A stretch of 64,000 nucleotides of DNA, taken from positions 372,001 through 436,000 of the forward strand of contig NZ_JACHJQ010000002.1 of assembly GCF_014203735.1 (NCBI RefSeq), written 5' to 3'. Positions 15,311-24,317 of this stretch are shown here, piece by piece; position 1 is the first letter of the stretch; each line of letters begins with the position of its first letter. A program made the translations under genes and the position numbers. The stretch is from Actinophytocola algeriensis (GTDB lineage: Bacteria; Actinomycetota; Actinomycetes; Mycobacteriales; Pseudonocardiaceae). The notes below the pieces were generated by a model that ran no database searches, had not been told where the DNA came from, and worked only from the letters and a program-made list of their open reading frames with translations.

Positions 15311-17247
15311 TGCGCCGGGGACTGGCCGAGCGCCTGAGCAAGGGCGCGTCGTTCCGGCGGCTCGGCGTCACGTCGTGGATCGCGCTGGTGATCCTCGCGC
15401 TGCTGGTGCTGGCGGCGGTGTTCGCGCCGCTGGTCGCCACGCACGACCCGTACCTCACCGGCAGCGCGGTGGAGGGGCCGAGCGGTGAGCACTGGCTCGG
15501 CACCGACTCGTCCGGCCGCGACATCTTCACGCGTCTCATCTGGGGTGCCCGCTGGTCGCTGGCCGTCGGCCTCGGCGCGATCGCGATCGCGCTGGTGGCG
15601 GGTGCGCTGATCGGGGCGCTCGCCGCCACATCACGCCGGCGCGTCGGCGAGGCCATCATGCGGGTGCTCGACGTGGTCATGGCGTTCCCGGGCGTCGCGC
15701 TCGCCGCGGTGCTGGTGGCAGTGTTCGGGCGCGGGCTAATCGTGCTGATCCTCGCGCTCGCGTTCCTCTACATGCCGTCGATGGCGCGGGTGGTGCGCGC
15801 GAACGTCCTGGCGCAGTACGGCGAGGACTACGTGGCGGCCGAGCGGATCATCGGCGCCAAGCGGTTCTTCATCCTCACCCGGCACATCGCCGTGAACTGC
15901 GCGGCGCCGATCCTGGTGTTCTGCACGGTGATGGTGGCGGACGCGATCGTGTTCGAGGCGTCGCTGTCGTTCATCGGCGCGGGCATCCAGGCGCCGGACC
16001 CGTCGTGGGGCGCGGTCCTCGCGAACGGCAAGGAGCTGGTGCTGACCGGCGGCTGGTGGGCGACCCTGTTCCCCGGTCTGCTGATCCTGGTCACCGTGCT
16101 GGCGCTGAACGTCCTGTCCGAAGGCATCTCCGACGCGTGGGCAACGCCGTCCGCGCGCCGCGCCAAGGCGGGCCGGGCCGCGAAGAAGGCCGCCGAGGCG
16201 CCTGCCGAGGACCGGACCGAGCCCGTGCTGCCGATCGCCGGTCTGCTGGAGGCGGGCGAGCGGCTCGCCGGGAACGCCCGTGACCTGCGGGACCGGGACG
16301 CCGTGCTCGACGTGGAACACCTGTCGATCTCCTTCGCCGACCGGCACGACGGGACGCGCGTGGTGGACGACGTGTCGTTCTCCGTGCGGTCCGGCGAGGT
16401 GCTCGGGCTGATCGGCGAGTCCGGCTGCGGCAAGACCATCACGTCCCTGGCCGTGATGGGCCTCCTGCCCGACACCGCGCGGGTGACGGGCCAGATCCGG
16501 TTCGCGCGGCACGACCTGCTCGCGCTCACCCCGCGCAGGCGGCGCCGCTACCTCGGCCACGACCTCGCGATGATCTACCAGGACGCGCTGTCCTCGCTGA
16601 ACCCGGCGATGACGATCCGCGGCCAGCTCAAGCAGTTCACCCGCCGCGGCGGCACCCGGAGCCCGGCCGAGCTGCTCGAACTGGTCAACCTCGACCCCGG
16701 GCGCACGCTGCGGTCCTACCCGCACGAGCTGTCCGGCGGGCAGCGGCAGCGCGTGCTGATCGCGATGGCGCTGTCCCGCGATCCCAAGCTGATCGTCGCC
16801 GACGAGCCGACCACCGCGCTCGACGTGACCGTGCAGGCGCAGATCATGAAGCTCCTGCTGCGGCTCCAGGAGGAGCTGGGTTTCGCGTTGATCCTCGTGT
16901 CGCACGACCTGGCGCTGGTGTCCGAGGTGGCCGACCGCGTGGTCGTCATGTACGGCGGTCAGGTCGCGGAGACCGGGGCCATCGCGCAGGTCGTCGGCTC
17001 GCCGCGGCACCACTACACGCGCGGTCTGCTGTCGGCGGTGCTGTCGCTGGAGGAGAACGCGGAGCGGCTGACGCAGATCAAGGGTGTCGTGCCCTCCCCC
17101 GCCGACTTCGCGCCGGGCTGCCGGTTCTCCGACCGGTGTCCCGCCGCGCGTGCGGTGTGCCGCACGGAACGGCCGCCGGTGGTCGGCGAGAGCGTCCACC
17201 TGACCGCGTGCCACTTCCCGGCTGAAGAACTGGTGGTGTCCACGTGA
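15310..17247 (+). CDS. ABC importer permease (DppC type) fused to ATPase (DppD type)
   Basis: The 645-residue protein joins two subunits. Residues 1 to about 285 are a DppC permease with LGTDSSGRDIFTRLIWGAR and the EAA loop EDYVAAERIIGAKRFFILTRH. A charged linker (about 285-330) leads to an ATPase with Walker A GESGCGKT, signature LSGGQRQR, Walker B LIVADEPTTALD and the H-loop SHDLAL. The C-terminus has the oligopeptide-ATPase tail with cysteines (GCRFSDRCPAARAVC). It starts at ATG 15310 overlapping the previous stop (TGATG). Such fusions are common in actinobacteria; the second importer in this window has the same arrangement. Confidence 0.9.
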   Translation: MRRGLAERLSKGASFRRLGVTSWIALVILALLVLAAVFAPLVATHDPYLTGSAVEGPSGEHWLGTDSSGRDIFTRLIWGARWSLAVGLGAIAIALVAGALIGALAATSRRRVGEAIMRVLDVVMAFPGVALAAVLVAVFGRGLIVLILALAFLYMPSMARVVRANVLAQYGEDYVAAERIIGAKRFFILTRHIAVNCAAPILVFCTVMVADAIVFEASLSFIGAGIQAPDPSWGAVLANGKELVLTGGWWATLFPGLLILVTVLALNVLSEGISDAWATPSARRAKAGRAAKKAAEAPAEDRTEPVLPIAGLLEAGERLAGNARDLRDRDAVLDVEHLSISFADRHDGTRVVDDVSFSVRSGEVLGLIGESGCGKTITSLAVMGLLPDTARVTGQIRFARHDLLALTPRRRRRYLGHDLAMIYQDALSSLNPAMTIRGQLKQFTRRGGTRSPAELLELVNLDPGRTLRSYPHELSGGQRQRVLIAMALSRDPKLIVADEPTTALDVTVQAQIMKLLLRLQEELGFALILVSHDLALVSEVADRVVVMYGGQVAETGAIAQVVGSPRHHYTRGLLSAVLSLEENAERLTQIKGVVPSPADFAPGCRFSDRCPAARAVCRTERPPVVGESVHLTACHFPAEELVVST

Positions 17248-18233
17248 GCGGGGGAACGCAGCAGCCCATATCTGGGTGCTTGCTCGAGCTGGACGGTGTC
17301 CACGTCGTGCACCGGATCCGGGCGCGCCGGCTGTTCGGGCACGACAACGTGTACGCGCTCACCGACGCGCACCTCACGCTCGAGGCGGGTGAGACCGTCG
17401 GGGTGGTCGGCGAGTCCGGCTGCGGCAAGTCCACGCTGGCCAAGGTGATCGTGGGCCTGCAGAAACCGACCCAGGGGACCGTCCGGTACGAGGGCGACTC
17501 GCTGTGGGACATGACCGCGGACGAGCGGGCGCAGAACTTCGGCCGGAACGTCGGCATGGTGTTCCAGGACCCGACGACCGCGCTCAACCGGCGCCTGTCG
17601 GTCGCGCGGGTCATCCGCGACCCGCTCGACGTGCACCAGGACGGCACCCCCGAGGAACGCAACGACCGGGTGCACGAGCTGATGTCGCTGGTGGGTCTGC
17701 CCGACAGCGTCGCCGACGCGGTGCCGGGGCAGCTGTCCGGTGGCCAGCGGCAGCGGGTCGCGATCGCCCGCGCGCTCGCGTTGCGGCCGAAGCTGCTCGT
17801 CGCCGACGAACCCACGTCGGCGTTGGACGTGTCCGTGCGGGCGCAGATCCTCAACCTGCTCATCGACCTGCGGATGCGCCTCGGTCTCGCGATGGTGTTC
17901 GTGTCGCACGACATCCAGACGGTCCGCAAGATGAGCGACCGCATCATCACCATGTACCTCGGGCGGATCGTCGAGGAGGCACCGGCCGCGGCCGTGCCCG
18001 CCGCGACGCACCACCCGTACATGCGTGCGCTCTTCTCCGCCACACCCAGCCTCCGGCACGCCGTCGAACCGATCGTCCTGAGTGGACCGGTGCCGTCGGC
18101 GACCAACCCGCCGAGTGGCTGCAACTTCCGTACCCGCTGTTGGAAGGCGACCGACGAGTGCGCGGAAGAACTGCCGCCGCTCGCCACCGCCGGTGCGGGT
18201 CACACCTATCGCTGCATTCACCCCGAGTCATAG
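17244..18233 (+). CDS. ABC importer ATPase, DppF type
   Basis: The 329-residue ATPase begins at GTG 17244 inside the previous stop (GTGA). It has Walker A GESGCGKST, Q-loop MVFQDPTTALNRRLS, signature LSGGQRQRV, Walker B LLVADEPTSALDVS and the C-terminal oligopeptide-family segment GCNFRTRCWKATDEC. Together with the ATPase half of the fused protein it powers the importer from the cytoplasmic side. Ten bases separate it from the sialidase gene, so importer and sialidase share a transcript. Confidence 0.9.
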   Translation: MSGGTQQPISGCLLELDGVHVVHRIRARRLFGHDNVYALTDAHLTLEAGETVGVVGESGCGKSTLAKVIVGLQKPTQGTVRYEGDSLWDMTADERAQNFGRNVGMVFQDPTTALNRRLSVARVIRDPLDVHQDGTPEERNDRVHELMSLVGLPDSVADAVPGQLSGGQRQRVAIARALALRPKLLVADEPTSALDVSVRAQILNLLIDLRMRLGLAMVFVSHDIQTVRKMSDRIITMYLGRIVEEAPAAAVPAATHHPYMRALFSATPSLRHAVEPIVLSGPVPSATNPPSGCNFRTRCWKATDECAEELPPLATAGAGHTYRCIHPES

Positions 18234-18243
18234 AGGACGAGCT

Positions 18244-21189
18244 GTGAAAGCACTTCTGACCGGTCTCTTATCCGTTGCCATCGCGGCCGGCCTGACGCAG
18301 TCCGTGGCCGCCGAACCGGCCGCGCAGGCGGCCGCGCCGTCCTTCGAGCAGCAGACGCTGTTCAAGGCGGCGAACGAGCAGGGCTACGCCTGCTTCCGCA
18401 TCCCGGCGGTCGTCAAGTCCAGGAAGAACACGCTGCTCGCGTTCGCCGAGGGCCGCGTCGACAACTGCGGTGACACCGGCGACATCGACATGGTGCTCAA
18501 ACGCAGCACCGACGGCGGCCGCACGTGGTCGCCGCTGCAGCTGGTCAACGAGGGCGGTGGCGACACGCACGGCAACCCCGTGCCGATCGTCGACCGGGTC
18601 ACCGGCCGGATCTTCCTGTTCACCACGTACAACGCGGGCCGCGACGACGACGGTCCGTGCGCCACCCCGTGTGAGCGCACCCCGCACCTGCAGTACAGCG
18701 ACGACGACGGCGCCACCTGGTCCGGCCCGGTCGACATCAGCGACCAGGTGAAGAAGCCCGAGTGGGACTGGTGGCTCGCGACCGGCCCGGTGCACGGCAT
18801 CCAGCTCACCAAGGGCCGCCACGCGGGCAGGCTCGTGTTCGGCATCAGCGGTGAGGTCAGCAACGGCACGCAGGCGCACGCCAACGACGGCGCGCTCGTG
18901 TACAGCGACGACCACGGCCGCACGTGGCACGTCGGCGCGGTGGGCCGCACCGAGTTCCCGCCCGGCGGCACGTTCACCCACAAGCCGCAGGAGATCACGG
19001 TCACCGAACTGGCCGACGGCTCGGTGTACGCGGGTGCCCGCGACCAGGGCGGTACCTCGATCGGCAACCGGTCGTACGCGATCAGCCGCGACGGCGGGAA
19101 GACCTTCAGCACCCCGTGGACGTCGATCCCCGACCTGGTGACGCCGGTGGTGCAGGGCGCGGTGCTGCACCTCGACCGCCCCGGCGCGGACCGCACACTG
19201 TTCTCGTCGCCGTCCGACACCGACCGGCGGCGCTGGATGATGGTCCGCTCGTCGTGGGACGGCGGCCGCAGCTGGGACAGCGCCGAGCAGGGCACTCGGA
19301 TCACGTCCGACTGGTCCGGCTACTCGGACATGGTGCAGATCAGCTCGACCCGTGAGCGCAACGCCGAGATCGGCCTGCTGTACGAGGGCGGCCCGGTCGA
19401 CGCGCGTGACGAGATCCGCTTCGCCCGCTTCACCGAGGACCACCTCGGCGGCCGCGAACCGGTCGGCCCGACCACACCGGACACGTCTCCGTCCAGGGCC
19501 GACGCGTACGCGGTCGGCGGGCCCGCGCTCGCGGGCGGCAAGTTCGGCGGCGGCATGGACCTCGACGGTGCCGACGACTACCTGCGGGTCCCGTACGACA
19601 GCGCGCAACTGCCCGGCGACGGCGACCTCACGTTCACCACGTGGTTCCGCTACGGCTCGACCGAGGGTCAGAAGGCACTGCTGTGGCTCGGTGGCATGGG
19701 CTCGACCGCACCGCAGCTGTGGCTGCGGGCCGAACCCGCGAACAACCGCCTCGTCGCGCTGATGACCACGCCGAAGGGCACCACGCAGATCGCCACCACG
19801 TCGGCGTACAACGACAACCAGTGGCACCACGTCGCCCTGCAGCGCGCGGACGGCAAGCTGCGCCTGGTCGTCGACGGCGCCGAGGCCGCGTCCGCGAACG
19901 CCGTCGCCGGCTCGCTCAGCGAGCGGGTCTCGTTCCAGATCCACCTCGGTGAGCGGCAGGACTACCAGCAGCGCTTCGACGGCACGCTCGACGAGCCGCG
20001 CCTGTACCGGCGTGCCCTGTCGGCGGCCGAGCTGGACTCGATCCGCACGTCCAACGCGGACGTCCCCGCCGGGCAGGTGCTGCGGTTGCCGCTCGACAAG
20101 CTGAAGGGCACCGACGGGGCGTGCACGTCCGTGCCGTTCACCTCCGGCACCGAGGGCTACCACACGTTCCGCATCCCGGCCGTGGTCGAGGCGAAGAACG
20201 GCACGGTGCTCGCGTTCGCGGAGGGCCGCGTCGAGTCCTCCGGTGACTCCGGCGCGATCCGGGTGGTGCAGAAGCGGTCGACCGACGGCGGCTGCACGTG
20301 GGGACCGATGACCGTGGTGTCGGACAACGGTGACGCGACCGCGGGCAACCCGGCGCCGATCGTGCGGCGCGACGGCGAGATCGTGCTGCTGACCACCCGC
20401 AACGGGCGGGTCTCCGAGAAGGAGATCATGTCCGGCACGGTGTCCCCGGAAGACAGCCGACGGGTGTGGGTGCAGCGGAGCACCGACGACGGCCGCACGT
20501 GGTCGCCGGAGCGCGAGATCACCGACGTCGCGAAGAAGGCGCACTGGCGCTGGTACGCCACCGGCCCCGGCCACGCGATCGAGCTGAGGAACGGGCGGCT
20601 CGTGGTGCCCGCCAACCATTCCGCCGCTCCCCCGGCCGGTTCGCCGGACGTGGGCACCGAGGCGAAGTACTACGGCGGTCACGACCTGATCAGCGACGAC
20701 GGCGGCCGCACCTGGCGGATCGGGTTCAGCGAGGAGCGCACCGACACCGGCATCGCGGCGAACGAGACGACCGTCGCGCAGCTGCCGGACGGGCGGCTGT
20801 ACTTCAACAGCCGCAACCAGGGCAACGCGGGCAACCGGGTCGACGCGTGGAGCACCGACGGCGGTGCGACGCTGGCGGCGCCGTACGCGCTGCAGCCCGG
20901 TCTGACGATCCCGAAGGTGCAGGGCAGCGTGCTGCAGACCACGCGGCGTGACCTGCTGCTGTTCTCCGGCCCGTCCGACGCGGCGGCCCGCAAGGCGCTC
21001 GCGATCCGTGCCAGCTCGGACGGTGGCCGGACCTGGCGGCAGACGCTGGTGGTGTCACCCGCGCCCGCCGCCTACTCCGACCTGGTCCAGCTGAGCGGCT
21101 CGACCGTCGGCCTGCTGTACGAGACCGGCGTGTCCGGCTCCTACGAGACGATCACGTTCCGGCAGCTGCCGGTGCGCGACCTGGCCTGA
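18244..21189 (+). CDS. Secreted exo-alpha-sialidase with two GH33 domains flanking a LamG domain
   Basis: The 981-residue protein starts at GTG 18244 (GAGGA upstream) with a signal peptide ending near SVAAEPA. The first sialidase domain (about 35-400) has the FRIP motif at residues 51-54 and several Asp boxes (STDGGRTW, SDDDGATW, SDDHGRTW). A LamG/concanavalin-type domain follows (about 415-600; FGGGMDLDGADDYLRV, WHHVALQ). A second sialidase domain begins near 630 with its own FRIP (642-645), STDGGCTW, STDDGRTW, SDDGGRTW and the late NETTVAQLPDGRLYF and YSDLVQL segments. Both keep the motif arginine. GH33 enzymes release terminal sialic acid from glycans. Two full catalytic domains in one chain is unusual. 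Confidence 0.88.
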   Translation: MKALLTGLLSVAIAAGLTQSVAAEPAAQAAAPSFEQQTLFKAANEQGYACFRIPAVVKSRKNTLLAFAEGRVDNCGDTGDIDMVLKRSTDGGRTWSPLQLVNEGGGDTHGNPVPIVDRVTGRIFLFTTYNAGRDDDGPCATPCERTPHLQYSDDDGATWSGPVDISDQVKKPEWDWWLATGPVHGIQLTKGRHAGRLVFGISGEVSNGTQAHANDGALVYSDDHGRTWHVGAVGRTEFPPGGTFTHKPQEITVTELADGSVYAGARDQGGTSIGNRSYAISRDGGKTFSTPWTSIPDLVTPVVQGAVLHLDRPGADRTLFSSPSDTDRRRWMMVRSSWDGGRSWDSAEQGTRITSDWSGYSDMVQISSTRERNAEIGLLYEGGPVDARDEIRFARFTEDHLGGREPVGPTTPDTSPSRADAYAVGGPALAGGKFGGGMDLDGADDYLRVPYDSAQLPGDGDLTFTTWFRYGSTEGQKALLWLGGMGSTAPQLWLRAEPANNRLVALMTTPKGTTQIATTSAYNDNQWHHVALQRADGKLRLVVDGAEAASANAVAGSLSERVSFQIHLGERQDYQQRFDGTLDEPRLYRRALSAAELDSIRTSNADVPAGQVLRLPLDKLKGTDGACTSVPFTSGTEGYHTFRIPAVVEAKNGTVLAFAEGRVESSGDSGAIRVVQKRSTDGGCTWGPMTVVSDNGDATAGNPAPIVRRDGEIVLLTTRNGRVSEKEIMSGTVSPEDSRRVWVQRSTDDGRTWSPEREITDVAKKAHWRWYATGPGHAIELRNGRLVVPANHSAAPPAGSPDVGTEAKYYGGHDLISDDGGRTWRIGFSEERTDTGIAANETTVAQLPDGRLYFNSRNQGNAGNRVDAWSTDGGATLAAPYALQPGLTIPKVQGSVLQTTRRDLLLFSGPSDAAARKALAIRASSDGGRTWRQTLVVSPAPAAYSDLVQLSGSTVGLLYETGVSGSYETITFRQLPVRDLA

Positions 21190-21219
21190 GATGCACGCAC
21201 CCGCTGACCGGCCCGAAGG

Positions 21220-21270
21220 CCATGAAGGACACCTTCGAGACGTGCACCGTCCCGAAGGGCCGCTTCATGG
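21220..21270. terminator. Bidirectional terminator region between convergent genes
   Basis: CCATGAAG at 21220-21227 and CTTCATGG at 21263-21270 are complementary arms, and GAAGG-ACA-CCTTC at 21224-21236 is a smaller perfect stem within the same stretch. It sits between the convergent sialidase and beta-galactosidase genes and can serve both. It belongs to the same GAAGG/CCTTC palindrome family as the 4045-4154 array. Confidence 0.5.
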
Positions 21271-21283
21271 CACCGGACCGGGC

Positions 21284-23278
21284 CTAGCCGAGGTGCGCGA
21301 CCAGCACCCCTCGGCCGGCGAGCCGCTCCGACTCCGCGAGCGGCTCGCCGGTGAGCGTGTTGGTCGCGCCGGCCGGAACCGGCACGGTCACCTCGGTCTC
21401 GTTGTGGTTCAACAGGAACAGCCACTGGTCGCGCCGGACCGCCTCGACCCCGGCCGGTGCGCCGGGCAGCACGGGCGACACCCCGGCGTCACCGAGCACG
21501 CGGGCCACGACCGACGCGAGCGTCGCGGTGTCGGGCCGGGTCGCGAGGTAGGTGGCGACCCCGTCCCCGAACTCGTTGCGGGTGATCGCGGGCTTGCCGT
21601 CCAGCTTTCCGGTGAACGTGTCGAGCACCTCCGCGCCCTGGGCGGTGATCCACTCCGACCAGAGCGTCCCGGTGCCACCGGAGCCGAGCGCGATCGTGCC
21701 GCAGGCCCGCAGCGGCCAGAACTCGTCGACGGTCAGCCCGAGCAGCTCCCGGAACGGACCGGGGTAACCGCCGAGGTGGACGCGTTCGCTGCCGTCCACG
21801 ATGCCGGAGAAGAACGACATGAGCAGGTGTCCGCCGCCGCGCACGTACTCGGTGAGCCGCGCGGCGACCTCGGTCTCGACCGCGTACAGGTTCGGCACGA
21901 CCACGAGCTTGTAGCCGGACAGGTCGGCGGTCGGCGCCACCACGTCCACCGCCACCCCGGCGTTCCACAGTGGACGGTAGTGCGCGAGGTTGACCTCCTC
22001 CAGCTCCAGGTCCGACGCCGGCAGCGCCTTGCCCTGCAGCGCCCAGCCGCTGGACCAGTCCGTCACCAGCGCGACGTCGGCGTCCGTCCGGGACCCGAGC
22101 ACCGGCGCCAGGCGCGCCAGCTCGCCACCCAGCTCGGACGTCTCCAGGAACACCCGGCTCTCGGGGCCCGCGTGCGGCACGATCGCCGAGTGGTAGCGCT
22201 CCGCGCCGCCGCGGGACTGCCGCCACTGGAAGTACAGCACCGCGTCCGCGCCGCGGGCGACGGCCTGGTAGCTCCACAGCCGCATCTCGCCCGGCGCCTT
22301 GGGCGCGTTGCGCTCGCGCCAGTTCACCGCGCTCGGCGCCTGCTCCAGCAGCAGCCACGGTTTCCCGTGCAGGGCGCGCATCTGGTCGTAGGTGAACGCG
22401 GCCTGGACGACCGTGTCGCGGTCGTGCGGGTCCGGGTAGGAGTCGTAGGACACGATGTCGAGGTGCGGCGCCCAGTCCGTCACGTCGACGCGGTGCCACG
22501 CGCCAACGAAGTTCGTCGTGACCGGCACGTCCGGGGTGTGGCGGCGCAGGATCTCCTTCTCCATCAGGTAGCACTCGAGCAGTGCGCGGGAGGAGAACCG
22601 CTTGTAGTCCAGCACCTGCGCGGGGTTGAGGAACGTCGGCGCGGCGCGCGGCGGCCACACCTCCGCGAGGTCGGTGTAGCGCTGCGACCAGAACGTCGTG
22701 GACCACGCCTCGTTGAGCGCGTCGACGGTGTCGCCCGCCCCGCCGTACCGCTCCCCCAGCCAGTCGCGGAACGCCGCGGCGGAGACGTCGCAGAAGCACT
22801 CCGGCACGTGGCAGCCGTACTCGTTGCCGATGTGCCACATCGCGAGCGCGGGGTGCCCTGCGTACCGGGCGGCGATCGCCTCGACGAGCCGTGCGGCGTG
22901 CTCCCGGTAGACGGGGCTGGACGGGCAGTAGTGCTGCCGGGCGCCCGGCCACAGCACCGTCCCGTCGGCACGTCTCGGCAGCGTCTCCGGATGCCGGTGC
23001 GCGAGCCACGGCGGCGGGGACGCGGTCATGGTGGCGAGGCAGGCACCGATCCCGTTGGCGGACAACAGGTCCATGACCTTGTCCAGCCACGAGAAGTCGA
23101 ACTCGCCCGGCGCGCTCTCGGTGGCCGCCCAGCCGAAGATGCCCACGGAGACCATCGAGACACCGGCGGCCTTCATGAGCGCCATGTCCTCGTCCCACAC
23201 GGACTCCGGCCACTGTTCGGGGTTGTAGTCGGCACCGAACCCGAAACGCCCGAGGCGGTGCCGCACGACTGATTCCAC
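21284..23278 (-). CDS. Beta-galactosidase, glycoside hydrolase family 42
   Basis: The 664-residue enzyme starts at GTG 23278 behind AAAGGAT on the minus strand and has no signal peptide, so it acts in the cytoplasm. The GH42 barrel opens with FGFGADYNPEQWPESVW. The acid/base is Glu153 in WHIGNEYG and the nucleophile is Glu312 in PWLLLEQAPS. A trimerisation-type domain (about 390-580) and a small beta domain follow, matching the usual length of about 660-690. Galactose is the sugar normally under terminal sialic acid, so this enzyme fits a pathway that strips sialylated glycans. It is divergent from the lyase gene across a shared 112-bp promoter region. Confidence 0.9.
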   Translation of the reverse strand: MESVVRHRLGRFGFGADYNPEQWPESVWDEDMALMKAAGVSMVSVGIFGWAATESAPGEFDFSWLDKVMDLLSANGIGACLATMTASPPPWLAHRHPETLPRRADGTVLWPGARQHYCPSSPVYREHAARLVEAIAARYAGHPALAMWHIGNEYGCHVPECFCDVSAAAFRDWLGERYGGAGDTVDALNEAWSTTFWSQRYTDLAEVWPPRAAPTFLNPAQVLDYKRFSSRALLECYLMEKEILRRHTPDVPVTTNFVGAWHRVDVTDWAPHLDIVSYDSYPDPHDRDTVVQAAFTYDQMRALHGKPWLLLEQAPSAVNWRERNAPKAPGEMRLWSYQAVARGADAVLYFQWRQSRGGAERYHSAIVPHAGPESRVFLETSELGGELARLAPVLGSRTDADVALVTDWSSGWALQGKALPASDLELEEVNLAHYRPLWNAGVAVDVVAPTADLSGYKLVVVPNLYAVETEVAARLTEYVRGGGHLLMSFFSGIVDGSERVHLGGYPGPFRELLGLTVDEFWPLRACGTIALGSGGTGTLWSEWITAQGAEVLDTFTGKLDGKPAITRNEFGDGVATYLATRPDTATLASVVARVLGDAGVSPVLPGAPAGVEAVRRDQWLFLLNHNETEVTVPVPAGATNTLTGEPLAESERLAGRGVLVAHLG

Positions 23279-23321
23279 GACGATCCTTTCTGATCTCGAC
23301 AGACTGTTTTCTATCAAGACG

Positions 23322-23342
23322 TAGGACATAGGACGTAGGATG
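23322..23342. promoter_or_regulatory. Triple TAGGA(C/T) repeat, operator of the galactosidase/lyase pair
   Basis: TAGGACA (23322-23328), TAGGACG (23329-23335) and TAGGATG (23336-23342) follow each other at a 7-base period in the divergent promoter. The first with its next base reads TAGGACAT, the half-site of the perfect palindrome at 12681-12703. It links these two genes to the importer-sialidase operon as one regulon. Confidence 0.6.
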
Positions 23343-23390
23343 TCGCTCGGACCGTATGCCGAGCCCCCTCCGGTCCGCAAGGGAGACGCT

Positions 23391-24296
23391 TTGACTCAGC
23401 TCCACGGCGTGGTGCCACCCGTGTGCACCCCACTGACCCCGGAACGCGAACTCGACGTGCCGTCGCTGGAACGCCTGGCCGCGTTCCTCGTCGACGCGGG
23501 TGTGCACGGGTTGTTCGTGACCGGCTCGACCGGCGAGGTCGCCTACCTGACCGACGAGACGCGGTACCGGGCGCTCGACGTGGTCGCGGGGGTCGCCGCC
23601 GGGCAGGTGCCGGTACTCGCCGGGATCATCGACACGACGACCACGCGCGTCGTCGAGCACGCGAAGGCGGCCAAGGCGGCCGGCGCCGACGCGCTCGTCG
23701 CGACCGCACCGTTCTACGCGCCGACCGACCCGGTCGAGTTCCCGGGCCACTTCCGCGCCATCCGCGCCGCGGTCGACCTCCCGCTGGTGGCCTACGACAT
23801 CCCGGTGTCGGTGGGGCACAAACTGCCGGCCGACGTGGTCCTGGAGCTGGCCGGGGACGGTACGTTCGCGGCGCTGAAGGACTCCAGCGGCGACCTCGAC
23901 GGCCTGCGGGCCGTGCTGGACAGCACCGATGACCTCGTGTGTTTCTCCGGTTCGGAGACACTCGCCGACCTCGGGCTGTTCATCGGCGCGCACGGGCTCG
24001 TGCCCGGCATCGGGAACGTCGACCCGCACGGCTACCTGCGCCTGTACGACGCGGCGCGACGCGGCGACTGGGCCGAGGCCAAGACCGAGCAGGCGCGGCT
24101 GCGCAGGCTGTTCGAGATCATCCACGTCGGTGACGGTCGCATGGGCCGGTATTCATCCGCCATGGGTGCGTTCAAAGAGGGGCTCGTCGCGCGCGGTGTG
24201 ATCACCGGCGGCACGACCAGCGCGCCGATGATCCCGTTGAACGACACGGAACGCGCGGCCGTGCGGCGCCACCTCGCAGAAGCCGGCCTGCTCTAA
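23391..24296 (+). CDS. N-acetylneuraminate lyase/DapA-family aldolase (probable NanA role)
   Basis: The 301-residue barrel has the family signature GSTGE (residues 45-49), the catalytic tyrosine Tyr135 in AYDIP and the Schiff-base Lys163 in ALKDSSGD. The family includes dihydrodipicolinate synthase, N-acetylneuraminate lyase and sugar-acid aldolases. Position between the sialidase operon and a GntR/FCD regulator favours cleavage of N-acetylneuraminate to N-acetylmannosamine and pyruvate. TTG at 23391 is chosen because AAGGGAGAC (23379-23387) precedes it; the upstream ATG at 23340 lies inside the operator and lacks a ribosome binding site. Substrate assignment is by context. Confidence 0.82.
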   Translation: MTQLHGVVPPVCTPLTPERELDVPSLERLAAFLVDAGVHGLFVTGSTGEVAYLTDETRYRALDVVAGVAAGQVPVLAGIIDTTTTRVVEHAKAAKAAGADALVATAPFYAPTDPVEFPGHFRAIRAAVDLPLVAYDIPVSVGHKLPADVVLELAGDGTFAALKDSSGDLDGLRAVLDSTDDLVCFSGSETLADLGLFIGAHGLVPGIGNVDPHGYLRLYDAARRGDWAEAKTEQARLRRLFEIIHVGDGRMGRYSSAMGAFKEGLVARGVITGGTTSAPMIPLNDTERAAVRRHLAEAGLL

Positions 24297-24317
24297 GGTT
24301 GCACGTTGGAGGTCCCC

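Noticed and set aside
23340-23390. Upstream ATG start for the NanA/DapA-family gene
   Set aside because: It lies inside the operator repeats without a ribosome binding site, whereas TTG 23391 has AAGGGAGAC at good distance and matches the usual N-terminus of the family.
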